In this document: in pieces, positions 14,701-29,700 of the stretch
Layout of the letters: the number at the start of each line of letters is the position of its first letter
Position numbering within the stretch: the first letter of the stretch is position 1
Source of the DNA: Syngnathus acus
Taxonomy: Eukaryota > Chordata > Actinopteri > Syngnathiformes > Syngnathidae
NCBI RefSeq assembly: GCF_901709675.1
Contig: NC_051103.1
Coordinates: 3,023,501 to 3,087,500 of the forward strand
Reading direction: 5' to 3'
DNA: 64,000 nt
The notes under the pieces: generated by a model
The model's database searches: none
What the model was told of the DNA's origin: nothing
What the model saw: the letters and a program-made list of their open reading frames with translations, nothing else
Position numbers and translations under genes: made by a program

Positions 14701-17700
14701 ACTCAGGAGATAAGGATGCAAGACAGACTAGGTGGAGAGATTGTAAAGGCATACTGTGGATGACGACTTATCCGGATTTGATAGCATCGTGTTCATCCAC
14801 TTGAGTGTGCATGTAAAACTTGCATGGCAGCAATGTGGTGAGTTTAAGCCTGCGGTTACTTTGAGCGCCAGGTACAGTCATGGCCCGAAGGTGTGTGTAC
14901 TTGTGCGAGTGTGTATTATTGGAAAAATCAAAAACAGCCAGAGGCAACGCAGAAGGTGAATCTCTCGCTATATACACACACACACAACAGGGCTTCCCTC
15001 AGCTTCACATCAAATTTCAAGCTCCCTTAACTGAATTTGTAATTCTAACCAATCCATTTCTCCGCATCAAAACAGAAGTGGAATGCCTCAGATATTAAGT
15101 GGAATATCTTCACCAAGGCCTAAACGTGACTGTCTCGAGTACACGACACACTCTCGCGGCAGTAAGGAGACCAAATGATCTCTCAGCCAGAAATTAATGA
15201 GAAGAGATGACAATTTAAGTTGCAGACTCGCCACTTGTGGACATCAAGAGACCTCTAGCAGAGAAGGATGATTAAAGCGTTCATTAAGAAGCCTCCGCCG
15301 AGGTGATGAGATGTGTCGCCCACCCCTGCGGTGCGACACGGAAAATACACACACGTAATAAACCTGGACACAAAATTGTTGACAACACAAAGTCACGTTA
15401 TTAATAGCCGGCGGGGCTGCTTGGTTGATTGTCTTGGATGGAAATGAACATCCCTCACACCTTTGAGCTGGTAAACAAGACCAATCTGCTAGTGGACACA
15501 ATTAAGCTCAAGTCACATGGAGGATGACTCATCATTTGCTCTTTTACACTCAGCCTACTGAGACTTAAAATAATTTTTCTTTTTAAAACGTAAAGCACTC
15601 GCACGTTAACAGTTTCACGCCGGCCAACTGTCTTCGGGGGGCCTCCGCTTGGTCTCAGCCTAGTCTGCAGAATCCAAATGAATCAACTAAGAACAATAGC
15701 CGATGCACTTTTGCCCTGAAAAGATGCATGCCTTGGCACATTGTTGGATAATGACTCCCTTCTCGCCACCGTGACCTGTTTTCCGACCGCCGAGCCCCTC
15801 CCGGAAGGCGTGCCGCCACCCCTGTTAAAAGTAATGAATAAACGCTTGCCCACACTGACAGTCTGGGAGAAAAAAAAAGGCCATTTCAAGGAATTAAGTT
15901 TTAATGAACATGCACACACACCTTCCCTGATCAATTTATATTCACAGATCCCCCTTGTGTAAAAATAACAACAGAATTTACACAAATACACAAGTGGCAC
16001 GTTAAAACAGCAAGCCTGACCTCGCCCGGGACCGACAAGGGCAAAGCTAAACACGGTGAGGGACAATAAATGCAGAGCTGTGCGTGTAATGAATAAGTTA
16101 CGCACGCCTATTAGGACAGGCAGCGGTGATAAATGCCTCTCATTCACTCATTAGGCCGTCAGCGGGCGCAAGAGAGACTAAAGGCCACGGAGTAACCTTA
16201 TTTGCTTTTTAACAGCCATGTAATGCATTTCCTGATTGGAGATGAATAAGCCCCTGCCCGCCGCCCCTTTATTTACGCTCAAATTAAACACGGACGCGGC
16301 AAACAGGCAAAATAAAGAGTGGCCTCTGCGCGAAATTAAGAGTCAGCCGGACAAAGTATATTTAATTAAGTACGATTAAAAGAGTGAACTTTGGTTTCTT
16401 CAGGAACATAAAATAACGGGCCACGTGATAGACATAGGATTAAATAAACATCAATTGGGTCTCAACCTGAAAACGGAAAGGAGGGAATTAGCGGCCCTTG
16501 ACCCCCTCATTGATCGCCTGCCGTTTCTCCCGAGAGCCGCGTCAGCACTGAACAAGTTAATATCGCTCGAACCCTGGCCTGGAGTTGGCACTCTAATCTT
16601 TTTAATCTACACCACAGCAGGCCAATTTAAACTAGGCTGCATGGCGCAATGGGCCATCTTCGACGGCAAAGGGCCACTTTCCCTCTGATGCAAAGACTAT
16701 CTCCGCGGAGAATCGATCTCTTGGGTAAATCATTCATTCAAACAGCAAACGGTCAACCAGGAGGCCATTACAGCTCCTCTGGGAGAGAGCCAAAGCATTA
16801 TTATCTGGAAGACAGCAGCGAGACGCTCGACATTCTCTGGGAAGAAAAAAATAGATTTGTTTTTCTTAACCAATCACAGCTCTCGAGTCTAATCTTGACT
16901 ATGGAACATTGCGCCAATTGACTTCAGCGTTGAATTTCAAGGCAAAGCATCTTCACAATTTCGTACATTCTGTAACTTCAACCGTTCAACTTGCACGTCC
17001 ACTCGGCTTTGACTAATGAGGCGTTCTAGGAATAGTTCACGACAGAAATACACACATCTTTTTGCATTACGCTACACGTGATGATCGTTGTGCTAATGCG
17101 GCATGTAAGGTACACAAATGTGTGCCCGGTGCATTCACGCGTGATCTCCGCTCCAATCTCGTACGACGTATTAATATAAGCATACGCTCAAAGACACTGT
17201 TCCCTTTTACAGAAGAAAATTAAAAAAAATGGGGAAAATCCTGCAACGGCATCCTGCAGGAAACAATTAATTATCAGTCCATCACAGCAGAGGTAAAAAG
17301 GAAGCCTCTTTAGCGGGATGCCAGCGGTGCTGAAGGCGCCTACCGAGCATTTGAGAGAACACGTCCGCGGCGCTATCATTAGAGAGAGGCTCTGATCACA
17401 GGGAAGCATGCCGACAGCACGTTAAAAAAAAAAAACAGCCATTTGTCTGTCAATTCACACCCCTCCCTCAATTTCTACCCCCCCCCCAACCTTATACTTG
17501 CTACTCTTAGAACCCTGCAGAACAGTGGTAGTCAACATCAAAAGCAGGCAAGAATAAGGCACATCATTAGCGGGCGAAGACAGAGGAAAGGGAGGATGAA
17601 ATCATTTAGACGCCGCCGTGGAGAGGAAATTGCTACGCCTGTCGACGGCAAAGACGAAGAGAGAAAGGCCTGAGTCAAAATAAGAGGAAAGTACAAATGA

Positions 17701-20700
17701 AGCGCCGGATCACAAATGGCAACTCTGATTGGATGATAATCAGCCGCTCGGAGCTCCGATCAACACCTCTGTGATTTTTTTTTTCCCCCCCACAAGTGTG
17801 CACGGGCGACCAAGCCTTGTTTGAGACGGCAATTGACAGGAAGCAAAGATGAAACGCACAGGCCCTTGTTATGTTTTAAACATGACGCCAATAAGTGCAG
17901 ACACAGCACGGAAGGTCCCGGACGGCTTAACAAGCAATGTTCGTCGCCGAAGCCCACCGCCCGTGTTTGACCTCCTGACTAAGACGTGAGAACGACGAGC
18001 GCAGACTATAATTGGTGGGCGGTGGTTTATTACAAAACAGAGGCAGACTTACCTTTAGGGTTACTGAAAATTAATTACAGGCCACCACAACCATTTAAAA
18101 AAAAAAAAAAGAAAAAAAGGCTAAAATTTACTTTGATCTAAAGCTATTATTGTTTCAGTCCGATGGAAATTCAGCGTGTTTTTCTAATTTTGTTATTTTT
18201 GCTGTGTTTTGCTTGTGATGTAATCACAGTTGTCCTTTTGTACAAAGTTATCTCAGTCGCAAATTCCGCCCAAAAATAATTACGCTCTGATGTGCTTGTT
18301 GTTTTAGTCCTCGTGAAATGTGTCCTTACCTTTCACTTTCTGCAGGACAAACAAAGCCCTCAGGCTGACACAGATAACAGCTCCCCTTTTTACCCCCCCA
18401 AAAATGCAATTATCCATTATTATGTCCCTGTCTAATCTGCCTAGTTCATTTTATTTGCTCTCAAACAGCGGCGGCTTATCTCACTCGTATTTACACAGAG
18501 CCCCGCTTCCGTCCCCAACGCATCTGCACCTGACCTGCCGTAGGCAAAGTTATTGGCCCCGCCCCCTTCGCAAAACATACACAAATAAATCTAGCGGCTC
18601 GCCGTGGTGGTATTTGCCAAAGCCTCACATCACTAAAAGTGAAATTAGACACTTGAGCCACTTGAGAAAAGGCACCGGAATTGATATGGCCTCGCCGATG
18701 GATTCATGACACTCCTGTTTGAGAGCAAAATATGGACGAGCAACCTCTGTGTGTGTACGTGTGTGTTTTACCGTCATTGCCCTGGCTCCCCTCTCGCTTC
18801 AGCATCTGCACCGCCCCCACATACTTCTTCAACTGGACCTTCAGGACCTCATTTTCCCTGCACAAATAGACACACACAGATATCACATAACCAATAACGG
18901 CTAATAATAAAAGAGGTTGTGGGCGCGGTATAGAGGTGATTTATACGTTTTACCCGGCTAATATTCTTACTGGGAATCCATTAGAGACTAGATCAGATTG
19001 GTTTCAGACTATATTTGTAACAGTGTGTGAAATGATGTGTAAGCTGGGGGGGAAATAGAAATAAACTCTTGGAATTAGAGAGACATGAATAGGAATCAAA
19101 TATTCCAAATTAGGGCAAGAGATGTGATATCAAATGTTTTTGGGGAGGCACAAAATGAGCGAGGGACTCTCCTTAAGAGGTGTTGATATCGATCAAGGTT
19201 GGAGTGAGGCTTTCTGCTCTTGCCAGTTCAATTTAATTTAATTATATTCACAGGCAAATCGTCGGTCATTTAGAGAGATATCGGAAAATTTCATTTTACT
19301 GACAATGAATCTCTGATCTGATTTGAACATATATAAATGATTCAAATTAGTATTGAAATGTAAAGTAGCATTAGTATGTAGGAAAAAAAATAAATAAATC
19401 TTCAGAATTTGGATCCAATTGGTTGGTCCAAAGTTTTACAGCCTACTGAGATCATCGGCATAACCTTTGACTGATGATTTCATTAACAGAATTTATTATC
19501 CGCTGATTTGAGAATAATAACTGCAGGAGGAGATATCATGGAGGTAGCGGTGAGATCTGTCTAGAAGGATTTCCTATTAAAACCTGACATTTACTTTTAT
19601 AACATGACAGCCTGTGTCAAAAATTTAATGGCACCCCACAATTTGAGATACTGCAAATTTATTCCTATCCATATTTTTTGTTGTTGTCTTGTTTGATCCA
19701 ATAATCTTTTATTTACAGCAAATGTCTCCTTCCGTGAATAAATGATTATCTGAAGTAACAATACTAAAGCGTTTCTGTCTTGCCACGGTTGTATTTTTTG
19801 TTGGTTTGCGTGGCCCGATAATGAACTCGTTTTGTTGAATTATTGATCCTTCAAAGCGTGAAATGTTTTCTGCTGATGTAACACTGGCTTGTTGTGTGAT
19901 TCAAGACGCAGCGTGAGCTGAAGTATGCACGTACATTGCAAATGTAGCTCCTAATAGAAAAGTGGCATTATTGGTGCTTAACTTTAAGGATCGGGTCTAA
20001 TTATGATGATCATCTTTTAATTGGTAACATTTGGTGAACGGAAGCAAGCTAATAAAACAAGATGCTTTTTTTCCTTTCTTTGAAACGGTGATTAAAAAAT
20101 GGATTTATAGAACTTAATATTTCTCTTTAAACTATGATACCTACAGTAATTGCCAAAGTTGAGTCAAACCCCTCGAGTACCGTAATTTTCGGACTATAAG
20201 TCGCGGTTTTTTTCATAGTTTGGGTGGGGGGGCGACTTATACTCAGGAGCGACTTATATATGTTTTTTTCCGCAAATTTTTACTTGATCATTAACACATC
20301 ACTTACAAGTATAGTTGACCACTTCACATGTTATTTTTAGTATAGTTGATCACTTCACATGCTTTGATATCTTTATCTTGAACATATTCAAAACATGAAA
20401 AATAGAGAGAAAAAATCAAATAAAGTAATTAACACTTTAAAGCGCCATATCCTCTGGACATGTCCTCTGTCACCAGGATGACAAAGGACGCGAAATTTGA
20501 TCGATGGATTTAATGATTTGGAGTGACACAAATGGTTTGATAATATTGTTGTTTATGTGATAGTTATTTAAAATATAGTTTATATATCGTTGTATGGGCC
20601 TGTGGAATAATTTGAACTGCGGCGCGGCACACGGCATTGTTGACAAAGGACGATCGATGGATTTAATGAATTGGAATGACACAGATGGTTTTATAAACGT

Positions 20701-23700
20701 GTTATTTATGTAATAGTTTTTTTTAAATAACTGAATGTTACATCAGGCCCGTTCTCAGCTCCTCGTTTGTGTTTGTCACGTTAGCATACCGTATTTTAGC
20801 CTGTTGTTGCTCGTTCATGTCTGTTCTTGGTGTTGGATTTTGTCGAATAAATTGCCCCCCAAAATGCGACTTATACTCCGGAGCGACTTATATATGTTTT
20901 CTTTCACATTTTTGGGCATTTTATGGCTGGTGCGACTTATACTCCGGAGCGACTTATAGTCCGAAAATTACGGTATTTTTTTTGCATCTCCCTCACTTTT
21001 TTTTTTTTTTTATTATTTCCATGCTTCTGAGTCACACCTTAATCCACAATAACACAGCGAATTGGCTGTTCTATGCTCTGCTTTTATTTGGAAGTAATAA
21101 AAGGGAGCTACCAAGACACTTTCCCTGAGATGCGTGTCACTGAAAAATGCCCCTGAGTGCAATTTACGCTCATTTCTCATTTCAAGAATGAACTAGCCAA
21201 CGCCGTGTGCACAATTATTAGGCAGGTGACCATCTCATTATCTTTATCATAACCATCATAATGATTATCGGGGGGGGGGGGGGGGTTATCTGTGTTTAAT
21301 TTAATTTTGGTCGCCTGCGTATTGCGTTTCAGGCTGCATGTGTGAGCGTGCCTGTTCAACCACCCCCTTCTCCCAATGACGAAGTACCTCTTCCCAAACC
21401 CACTCATCTGGCCACCTTCCCATCTTCTCGCTGCCTAAAGGCTACTTTTTTTTGTTTTTGGCCAACTGATGGTGTAAAAAAAAAAAAAGGGGAGGGGTAT
21501 TTTGGTTTGGAGCACATTTAGCCCAATCAATGATTCTACCAAGAATTTTGAAAATTTGACTCGCTGTACTTGAAACTGGCAATGTTTTCAAATGTAATAA
21601 CCCAAAATGAAAAATCATGCTTAAATCAATAACACCGTTTCAAATATCTCAGGAGCAGGTGATTTGTCCAAAAAAATGACTCACTACCCTTCTTGATGTT
21701 GTTTTAACACCAGCTCAATGTTTTCACAATGTTATCCTTGCTGACTACGCCAAAAAGTAAACACATCTTCCTTCTTAGTCATCAAAGCTGGTTATTGTGT
21801 GTAAAATGTCATCAAGCTCACTCACTTTGTTTCACAACATTGACAAGTGAGATGTCCAGGAGATAATTCATTTTGCCTATATTGAAAGAGTTCTATACTG
21901 ACTGAGCAGATGTGTTGTAGTCATATAAACAAAGACGGGGTTTCTGAGTGTGGGTTGATATGTGTGAGCAAAGATCTTATATTTTTCTGTTCTATTTGGG
22001 TGCGTGACTGAGTAATACCTCACCTATATATCTAATCTCTTGGCTGTGAGTAACTTACAAAGTGAACAGCAGGAGAGGCTACAGTAAATCTGCTCAATTC
22101 TATTTATGGTAACTCACTTGCCTTCTGTCATCCGTAATACAGTGGAAGAGTCGTAAAGCTTTTAAATAATATTCTTTCAAGTCGACGTTATATAGAATTG
22201 GGGTCCCAGTGACAAATGTCGTTTGGTTGCTTTGCCTGGTTTGGATCCTACTAGAGGTTCACCACCATGGTAAGGTGACATGCATTTTAGATGTTTACAG
22301 GAGTGAAGGAATGGCTGCTAGTAGTTTATATTGCGATTGATTGACAGCCAAGCTTGATTTGTTATTCCCACCCACCGTTGGGTGATTTCTAGCTGCCCAT
22401 TTTGTAATTAAGACTACCTACAGTCCTGGAGGAAAACGGCATCATCTGGCAACTCGTTATTTTTCATTGACTAAAGCCCAACAGACACATTTTAAGATTG
22501 GTTTGGTGGGCTCTTAAGGTGTGTTTTACGACAGTGCTGTAAAATAGCTCCAATTAGTAGTTCTTGAATAACTCCTACTTTGTCCTCCATTTTACTTGCT
22601 GTTCACAGAAGCAAAATGAAATGTAATTATTTAGTCTTGCAATTTTTAATGGAATGACTAAAATAAAGATTTTGGTCGCAAGCGCTACCAGTATAGCCTC
22701 ATTCCCCGAGTGAAACTGACAGCTTCCAGCTTCCATTCAATGGCTAGCTGCTCCTTTGCTGGTATTTATAGCCGCTATTGATCGAGACGGATTTTAGCCG
22801 AGGAGGAAAGGCGGCACTTGAGATTTAGCCGCTGACGACAGAATCGGATTTGTGAGTCTGTGCCAGTTTTGAGATGCACATTGCATGTCAGAGTCACCTG
22901 CAGCGAGAGCGAGACGAGCCTGAGGCCATCTCTACCTCGCCTGCTATTTCCGCTCCATTAAGATGTTCCGTGCCGATGCGAAAATCATCGCATATTAAAA
23001 AGCTGACGCACTGCCCTCTCAAGATTGCTGAGCTAGGTTTTGCAGCGGGCTCAAACCTGGAAAGGATTTATTCCTTGAGGGGAGTGCCAAGTATATCTCA
23101 GGGGTCTGCAAAACATTTTTTCAATAAACCCCCCAAATTTTTTTTTTTTTCCACAAACTGCTGATGATGATTCTATACACACTCGGGGGGGGGGGTAGAA
23201 AATCTGGAGAATGAAATCTAGTATCTACTTTCACGTCTCAAATGTCTTTCATACAAAATCTGAGTAGCAGGCAAGTTCGACATCTGAGCTCCCCCATGTG
23301 GCAACGAATCAATGACCTCGCAATATAAGACAAAAAAAGACCAGCTTTTAAAATCAAAGACAACAGCGGGGAGCAGACGTGGATTGAAATCTACAAGTGT
23401 ATAGGGAACAACACAGAGCTCCAAGCATCACAATGAAAAAGGAAACATTGGCGCCCCCGAGTCGCTTAACTGGAGTCACTCTGACACCGATCAATTGGCA
23501 TTGACTTATAGGAGTCCACCGTGTGAAAACAGACATGCCGAGACTTTCTCTTTAGACAGCGCTAGGCCGACTAATGGGAAGCCTGAAGACTTGCAGCCTG
23601 GATGCAATTAATCGAACTAAATAGCCTTTTGTGCTTGCTTCTAAAAAATGTGTGTGTGACTTTAGATAAACTTTTTTTGCATGGAGAGTAATTGTGATTA

Positions 23701-26700
23701 TGTGAACATCAATGATGCAGCTAAAGTATGAGCCCCAATGTGGCACAACAACAAGACCGATTAATCAATTCCGTAAAGTTCCAGTGGGCTATTACAGCGC
23801 ACAGTGCTTGTTTATTGGAAAAACTACACATCACAAGCATCTGTAATGACTCGGTCTTTGGAGCTGGAGGCTCATGGCTTTTCGTCCCGCTGTGGACAAA
23901 TGTCATGTTGTTGCGGACGGAGGTGCTCGTTTGCTTCCTGGCCGTTTAACTCATCCCTATTTTTTGTTACTCTGTTCATTTTTTAGAGAGCAAAGCAGTT
24001 GGGTCTGAATTATTTGCGCCCTTCGGTGGTTACGGCCGAGCAGTATTTATCAATAATGGTTCCGGCGCGACTACAGCAAAACCTCCAATCTAGGCTTGAG
24101 TTCTGTTTAAAAAAAAAAAAAAAATCGCGATGTAATGAGGCGTTAATCTTAAAAGCGTGGAAGAGGAAAAGGTCCATCGCTAGGTAGCTATGATCTTTGG
24201 CTCCTTTGGCTGATGTAACACTCAGCGTGTGATTCACTCGTTTTAAATCACAGGCCCAGTGTTTGAAATGCGTAGGAAAGGCCTTAAGGTGGTTCAAGTG
24301 GGTAGAGATTCGTGGAAGTAATGACATTAAAGCTTATTTGACTTCGACGAGGCAAATTCTTTACAATGAGGTAAGAATTTTAATATGACAGTTAGAAAAC
24401 TTGCTTCAAGGTTCGTGCTGGGGTATTTCACATTTTAAAAAAGGATTTTATTGGAATGAGCATTAAATCAAATTTGCATTCATTTTAGACTAAATTGCTA
24501 TTTCAAGACTAAGAAGCATCAAATATGTTTTTTTGGTTATAATAGAACGATATAGATTTTTTTTTTTTTTCTTTTAGGCGTTATTGTCACCCCCATTGGG
24601 TGATTTGTTGTCTTATTTAAGAACGCTCGTGTATGTTACCTGGCCAGAGCCTGGACCTTAGCCGCGTGTCTCTCTTCCAGCTCAGCCAGCCTTTTCTTCA
24701 ACAGCTCAATCTCCTGCCTCAGACCCGCTGAATGCTCCATTTCCCCATCCAGCAGACTACGAAGAGACCTGCCAAATGCACCAAGTGGACCATCCATGTA
24801 CAATTCGCACCGACTCATATGGTCCAACTGAACCTTTTCAAGTACACAATAATGAAAGAGAAATCTGCATCATTCATCACATCTGCAGTGAAAACACCAA
24901 AACTATAAACTGTTGGCACTTAGTGTAAATCTAATCAGTCTGTGGCAAAGTCAGCACGAAAATGCCTCAAGTCTGTGAAAAGAGCGGCGTATTAAATGGA
25001 AAGGTTATCCAACAGCTCTCACTATGCATGTGTACGTGAGCATCTACATCCCCGTTTGGCTTTGCAAGTGGCAGATAAGGAGGCCGTATATCCCCAACGT
25101 ACCCATTTTGTTCCTCCAGCTCATCCTTCCTGTTCATCATGGCCACAATGGCCTGCCGCAGCTCCGCTGGAAAGACACCACACACACAAAATTCTGGACT
25201 CTGGCTCGCCTATGCACTCGCTTAATGCAGCAAGATGTCCGGAAATAACCATGAGACAAGAAATTAACTACCCGGTACTTTTTTTTTTTTTTCTTTGTAT
25301 GCTACAAATTATATAGTTTGGTCTCATAACTAATGTAGGGTGTCCGCGTCGCCCCAGATACAAGTAGGTCTCCTTGCAGCCCTGGGCCTAAGTGCCGGGT
25401 TTGGCTCGGGGAGGCTGACGATGAGGAGGAGGTGTGTGGTGGTGAAGAGAAGAAGAAAAGGAAAAAAAATGGACGTGGGGAGCGTCTATACAGCTCGACA
25501 TCAGTGAGCCAGAAATAAAAGTAACCTTTAGTACGACCACGTATTCACAGTGGGTGCCACAGACGAGCCATTGGGGACTTGTGTCGAGCCAGACTACCCT
25601 CGGTCTTCACAGAGGGGACTTAACACACGACATTGCCAGTTTCTAAGACGGCGAGGGATAGGAAATGAATGCTTCCGCTTGTCCATATAGGTAAACGCAG
25701 TTCTTTAAAACAAGGTGTGGATCAAACGGCACACTAATGCAATTAAATTTGATGCGAGACAAAAAAAAAGTGATTCAACTGAGATATTGTGTACACAGTC
25801 TTGTTCCTTTTTTTACGGACAACAAGTGGTCACATCGAAATGGGAGCAATCGCTAGTTTTTTTGGGGGGTTTTTTGTCCTGTGACAGTGTAATAAATTAA
25901 ATTGGAGTGCAATTGCAGTTTACTTGGCAGTCTACCCCAGTGGTGGTTGGTGCCGCACCATTTTTAAACACATCACAAAAGTAAATGAACTCAGAATAGT
26001 TCTACTTCAATTAAACACTTTGACTTGGTCTCTTCAGCATTTACTAAGAGTAAAATTCCACCAAACAAGTGTGATGTGAATAATTTTTTTTCCTCCCAAA
26101 CTTTCATTTCACTCCATTCATTGACATTGCTCTCAAGGATGTGTTGAAAGCCATTGGGCTCTGTCAATGGCCTATTCACTGGACCAGCAGTGCCACCAGG
26201 TGGACAAAACATCTTGGAAATATGAGAATCTTTTTCCTTTTTTTTTTGTAATGTATTTTTTAACATAAATGAATTGCAGTGAAGGGTAAATTTTAGAGAG
26301 ATTGCATTTTCTGACCACATGTTTCTTTCTAATGTTTTATAACATTTGTTGTCGCATGATAACTAATGTAAGGGGAAACAAATGGAGATGTTTAAATTTG
26401 TTCCAGAAATCTCTTCTATGATAATGTTGCACAATGTTAATTCAAGAAAATAATCCAGACAACATATGGGAAACTATTGGAACTGTTCTATTGTTTCTGA
26501 ATAATGTTTTTCTATTAAACTGAAAAGTTGGCATCAAAATCTGGAATATTCATTAAAATGACCGAAAAGAAACTTAAAGGTCATGAAAATCTATTTAGAC
26601 TTACCATTTCAACAACGATGCCTCCACTTTATTAAAAAAATGTATCAGTGTCTTCAATACTGTCCAATTTTCTTGCTATTGGATCGATGCCAAATCTCAG

Positions 26701-29700
26701 TGTCGCAAAACAATACTGCTAACTAATAAATGGGCAAAATAACAAATCCAATACACTTGATATTTTTTGTAACACAAATCTTTGGCTTGAGAGCCTTGGA
26801 ACAAACACGATCGGGAGGCTTGCTCACACGGCAGACGGGATGAGCGAGCGCTGACCGACAGAATGATAGAAATACTCACCAACTGTCATGGACTCTGGCA
26901 GAGCAGATGTTGGCAGTGTAGCACTGAGCGGAACCGACAGCGCCAGTGGACTGGACTCCGTACTGAAATACATCAATGCGTCAATATTGCGAATGCAGAT
27001 GGCTAAAGTGGCTTATAATAAGTGTCGAGACTCCATCTTCGCACTAACACGTCGTACATACAGCAGAGCAGATGCTTACTTCAGTGGCGGCTGCGATTCG
27101 CGGCTATCGCAGTCTTCCACTGGACCCGATGACGCGCACTGAGCGGGAAAGGCCGCCGAGTCCTCCACGGAGTTGACTGAAATTAAAACAAGATGTCATT
27201 TTGTGCGGCCTGTGGAGTTGTGGCACAAATGTTCAATTTCATAACTAGCCATAAATAAGCACTTAGGTACAATACCTGGCTGTGGGGTGGTGGGACTGAG
27301 GGGGATGAGGATGTCCGAGCTGCTGCGGTCCATCAGTACCTGCACTGGGCTCCACGGGGACACGCTGGACAGACTTCCAACCACCATCCTAAAGAAACAT
27401 TTGGAACTCAAGTCAAGCTGGGGGTGAGCTTTCTTGGCGTCCTATTCATCTCAAGTAATACAACTCACTGGTCATTGCTTCTCTGATCCTCCTGGATTTG
27501 AGCTCTGCCCTTGTATTTTTCCTCCTCATCCTCCTCGTCTTCATCTTCCTCCTCATTATCTATGCTCTTTCGGTCTGGCAAAGGAGGCGTAGGCAAGGGT
27601 GGCGTACGAGAGTGATGGGGCGAGCCCACCCAGGTCAGCGCAGCGATGTCATCCAGCCCGTTGTGAGAAGGTGACTCTTGGAACGACGGCTCCAGGAGAT
27701 CGATGCCTTCCTCCACGCTGCTTTGAACGGGATCGGCCTGAACTTTGCTAATTCCGCCAATCTTGGGGAAATCGTTGTCGCCCTCCTCCTCATCCCCTGC
27801 CTCCAGATCGTCGTCAAAGGAAATGATGTTGGTGATTTTCTTTTTCCTCCGCCGCTCCTTCCTTAGCCCAGAATCTAGGTGGAAAAAGACAAAAGGGCCT
27901 CATTGAAGACATTTTTACAAACATTTGGGTCATTCCCAAACTTCTGGAACTTCTCAGTTTAAAAAAAAAACTGGACAAAAACACTTGCCGTTCCGAGCCT
28001 AAAATCTCTCCTGTGTATTCGCAAGAATTACGAACCGCCATTTTTCAACCACAGTTTAAATTTTAAACGCCGCTCATGCTGTTAAGTAGAACACATTAAG
28101 GGAAACGGTGTCAGCCAGGCCCAGTGGAATGGAATCGGGCAGACAGCTAAAAGAGGTCAAACACGAAGGTCTGGACGGTTGGACGCTTTATTGCGGACAC
28201 CGCTACCCGCTGCAGCATTAGGATGGAGACGAGTGCAAATGAATATTTCCTGTCAGAAGACAAGTCACATGCCGCTAACCACATGTGGGCTAAATCCGTA
28301 ATGACTAGGATTTAGTCAAGCAATATATCTTCCGGTTTTCTATTGGATAATGTAAACAGATTTGCAAACTTACCGGCAGAGGTGCTGCGCGGCAGGACAG
28401 GGAGAGGGTCCGAGGTTCCGTCCACTCTGGGGCTGAAGCCTGGCACCACAGAGGTGGCGGTGCTGATCTCTCGGAGGAGGCTGCTGACCCCCTGCGTGGA
28501 CTCCTTCCACAGGCTGCCGATGCCCTGCGTGGACTCTTTGAGGAGGTGCGTCATGGTGGAGCCGCCGCCTTTTGTCGGCCCACCGTTCAGGTCGTTGTTG
28601 TCTATGTTGATGGCGAAGAGGATGGAGTTCAAACCTGCAGAAGGGAGGGGAGGAAAAAGCAAGTCATTACCGAATGTTCTTGCTAAAACGGCTGCGACTT
28701 TTCAACTTGCTCAAAAGCGCTTGCTCGGCACTTGGGAGTAAGCTAAAACAAAAGCCAGCATAAGATCAGTCCAACACATGAATATTTTAAAGTTTGTCCT
28801 CACTTGCATGCGATTTACTTATCAATAGTTCAAAGGGGAAGCACAAAATGAGCATTCATCTTCAGTACCCATAAAACAGTACAAACGGTTTGAACTAGTT
28901 CCGTTTTTAGTCACAGAACTTTAATACCACAATGCTGCAGTAATGTGATGGATCACAAAAAAAATCAATTTCACTAATCCTTAAAAATAAAAATACAAAG
29001 ATTTTATTAGCACACTGTCATTTAATAGCAGTTACTTGTGCTGCAAAATGAACAACAGTCTAGCCGCCCATTATTTTTGAAAAGATGGGTTGGCTATCTG
29101 AAAAACTATATATTTTCCTCTAAAGATCTCATTCGATTTTGCAGAAGTACCTATTGTTGTGGTTTACAAGAGTAAAAGTCCCTACTCATGTCTGCTCTCG
29201 TTTCATTGACTTCCTGAATTCCACTTGCCAGAAAGTGTACTTAAGTGCCCCGAAGGCGGGAAACGTTAAATATGAAATATGACATTCCCAAACTCACCTG
29301 CAGCCATCGTAGGCAACATACTGGCTCTCTCTTCATCAAGTATGAAGGCCCAGTCTTCATAGTAAGTGCTAGAAAAAAAAGGTGGCAAATGGCTCAAATC
29401 AAAAGAGTGCATTAAAAAGGACGCACATAAATCTCCTATTTATTCCTGCACACTCGGAGAAACAAGTTTATGGAGTTTTCATCCCAAAAAAGAAATGCTC
29501 CCATAAAGCAACGGTGCACCAACCCGAGGCGCGGTCGGTCAGCGAGTAGTGTGTGCAGGTAGCGTTCCAATGAATGCTCATTAAGAGCACAGCGCATCCA
29601 GGCCCGACCCCGGCCCAGCTCGGTCGAGATTTGACGGAGGCTATAGAAGCGTTGTAGCTCGTGCCGGTTGAGATGCTCCTTCACGTAAAACCAGAAGGTG

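Larger units (their letters stand above)
7541..18771 (-). other. snx29 large intron (11.2 kb)
   Basis: The largest intron in the window, between the KKYVGAVQML and LPSSEALAP exons. It holds a (TG)n tract and long G and C runs, listed separately. It also has stretches rich in homeodomain-type TAATTA and TTAATTAA motifs and an octamer ATGCAAAT at 14143-14150. No coding exon is recognisable on either strand, and open frames here are short with no known domain. Confidence 0.5.

Noticed and set aside
18320-18709. 129-residue plus-strand frame in the snx29 intron
   Set aside because: It has low complexity, no recognised domain and no splice or promoter context. It looks like chance openness.
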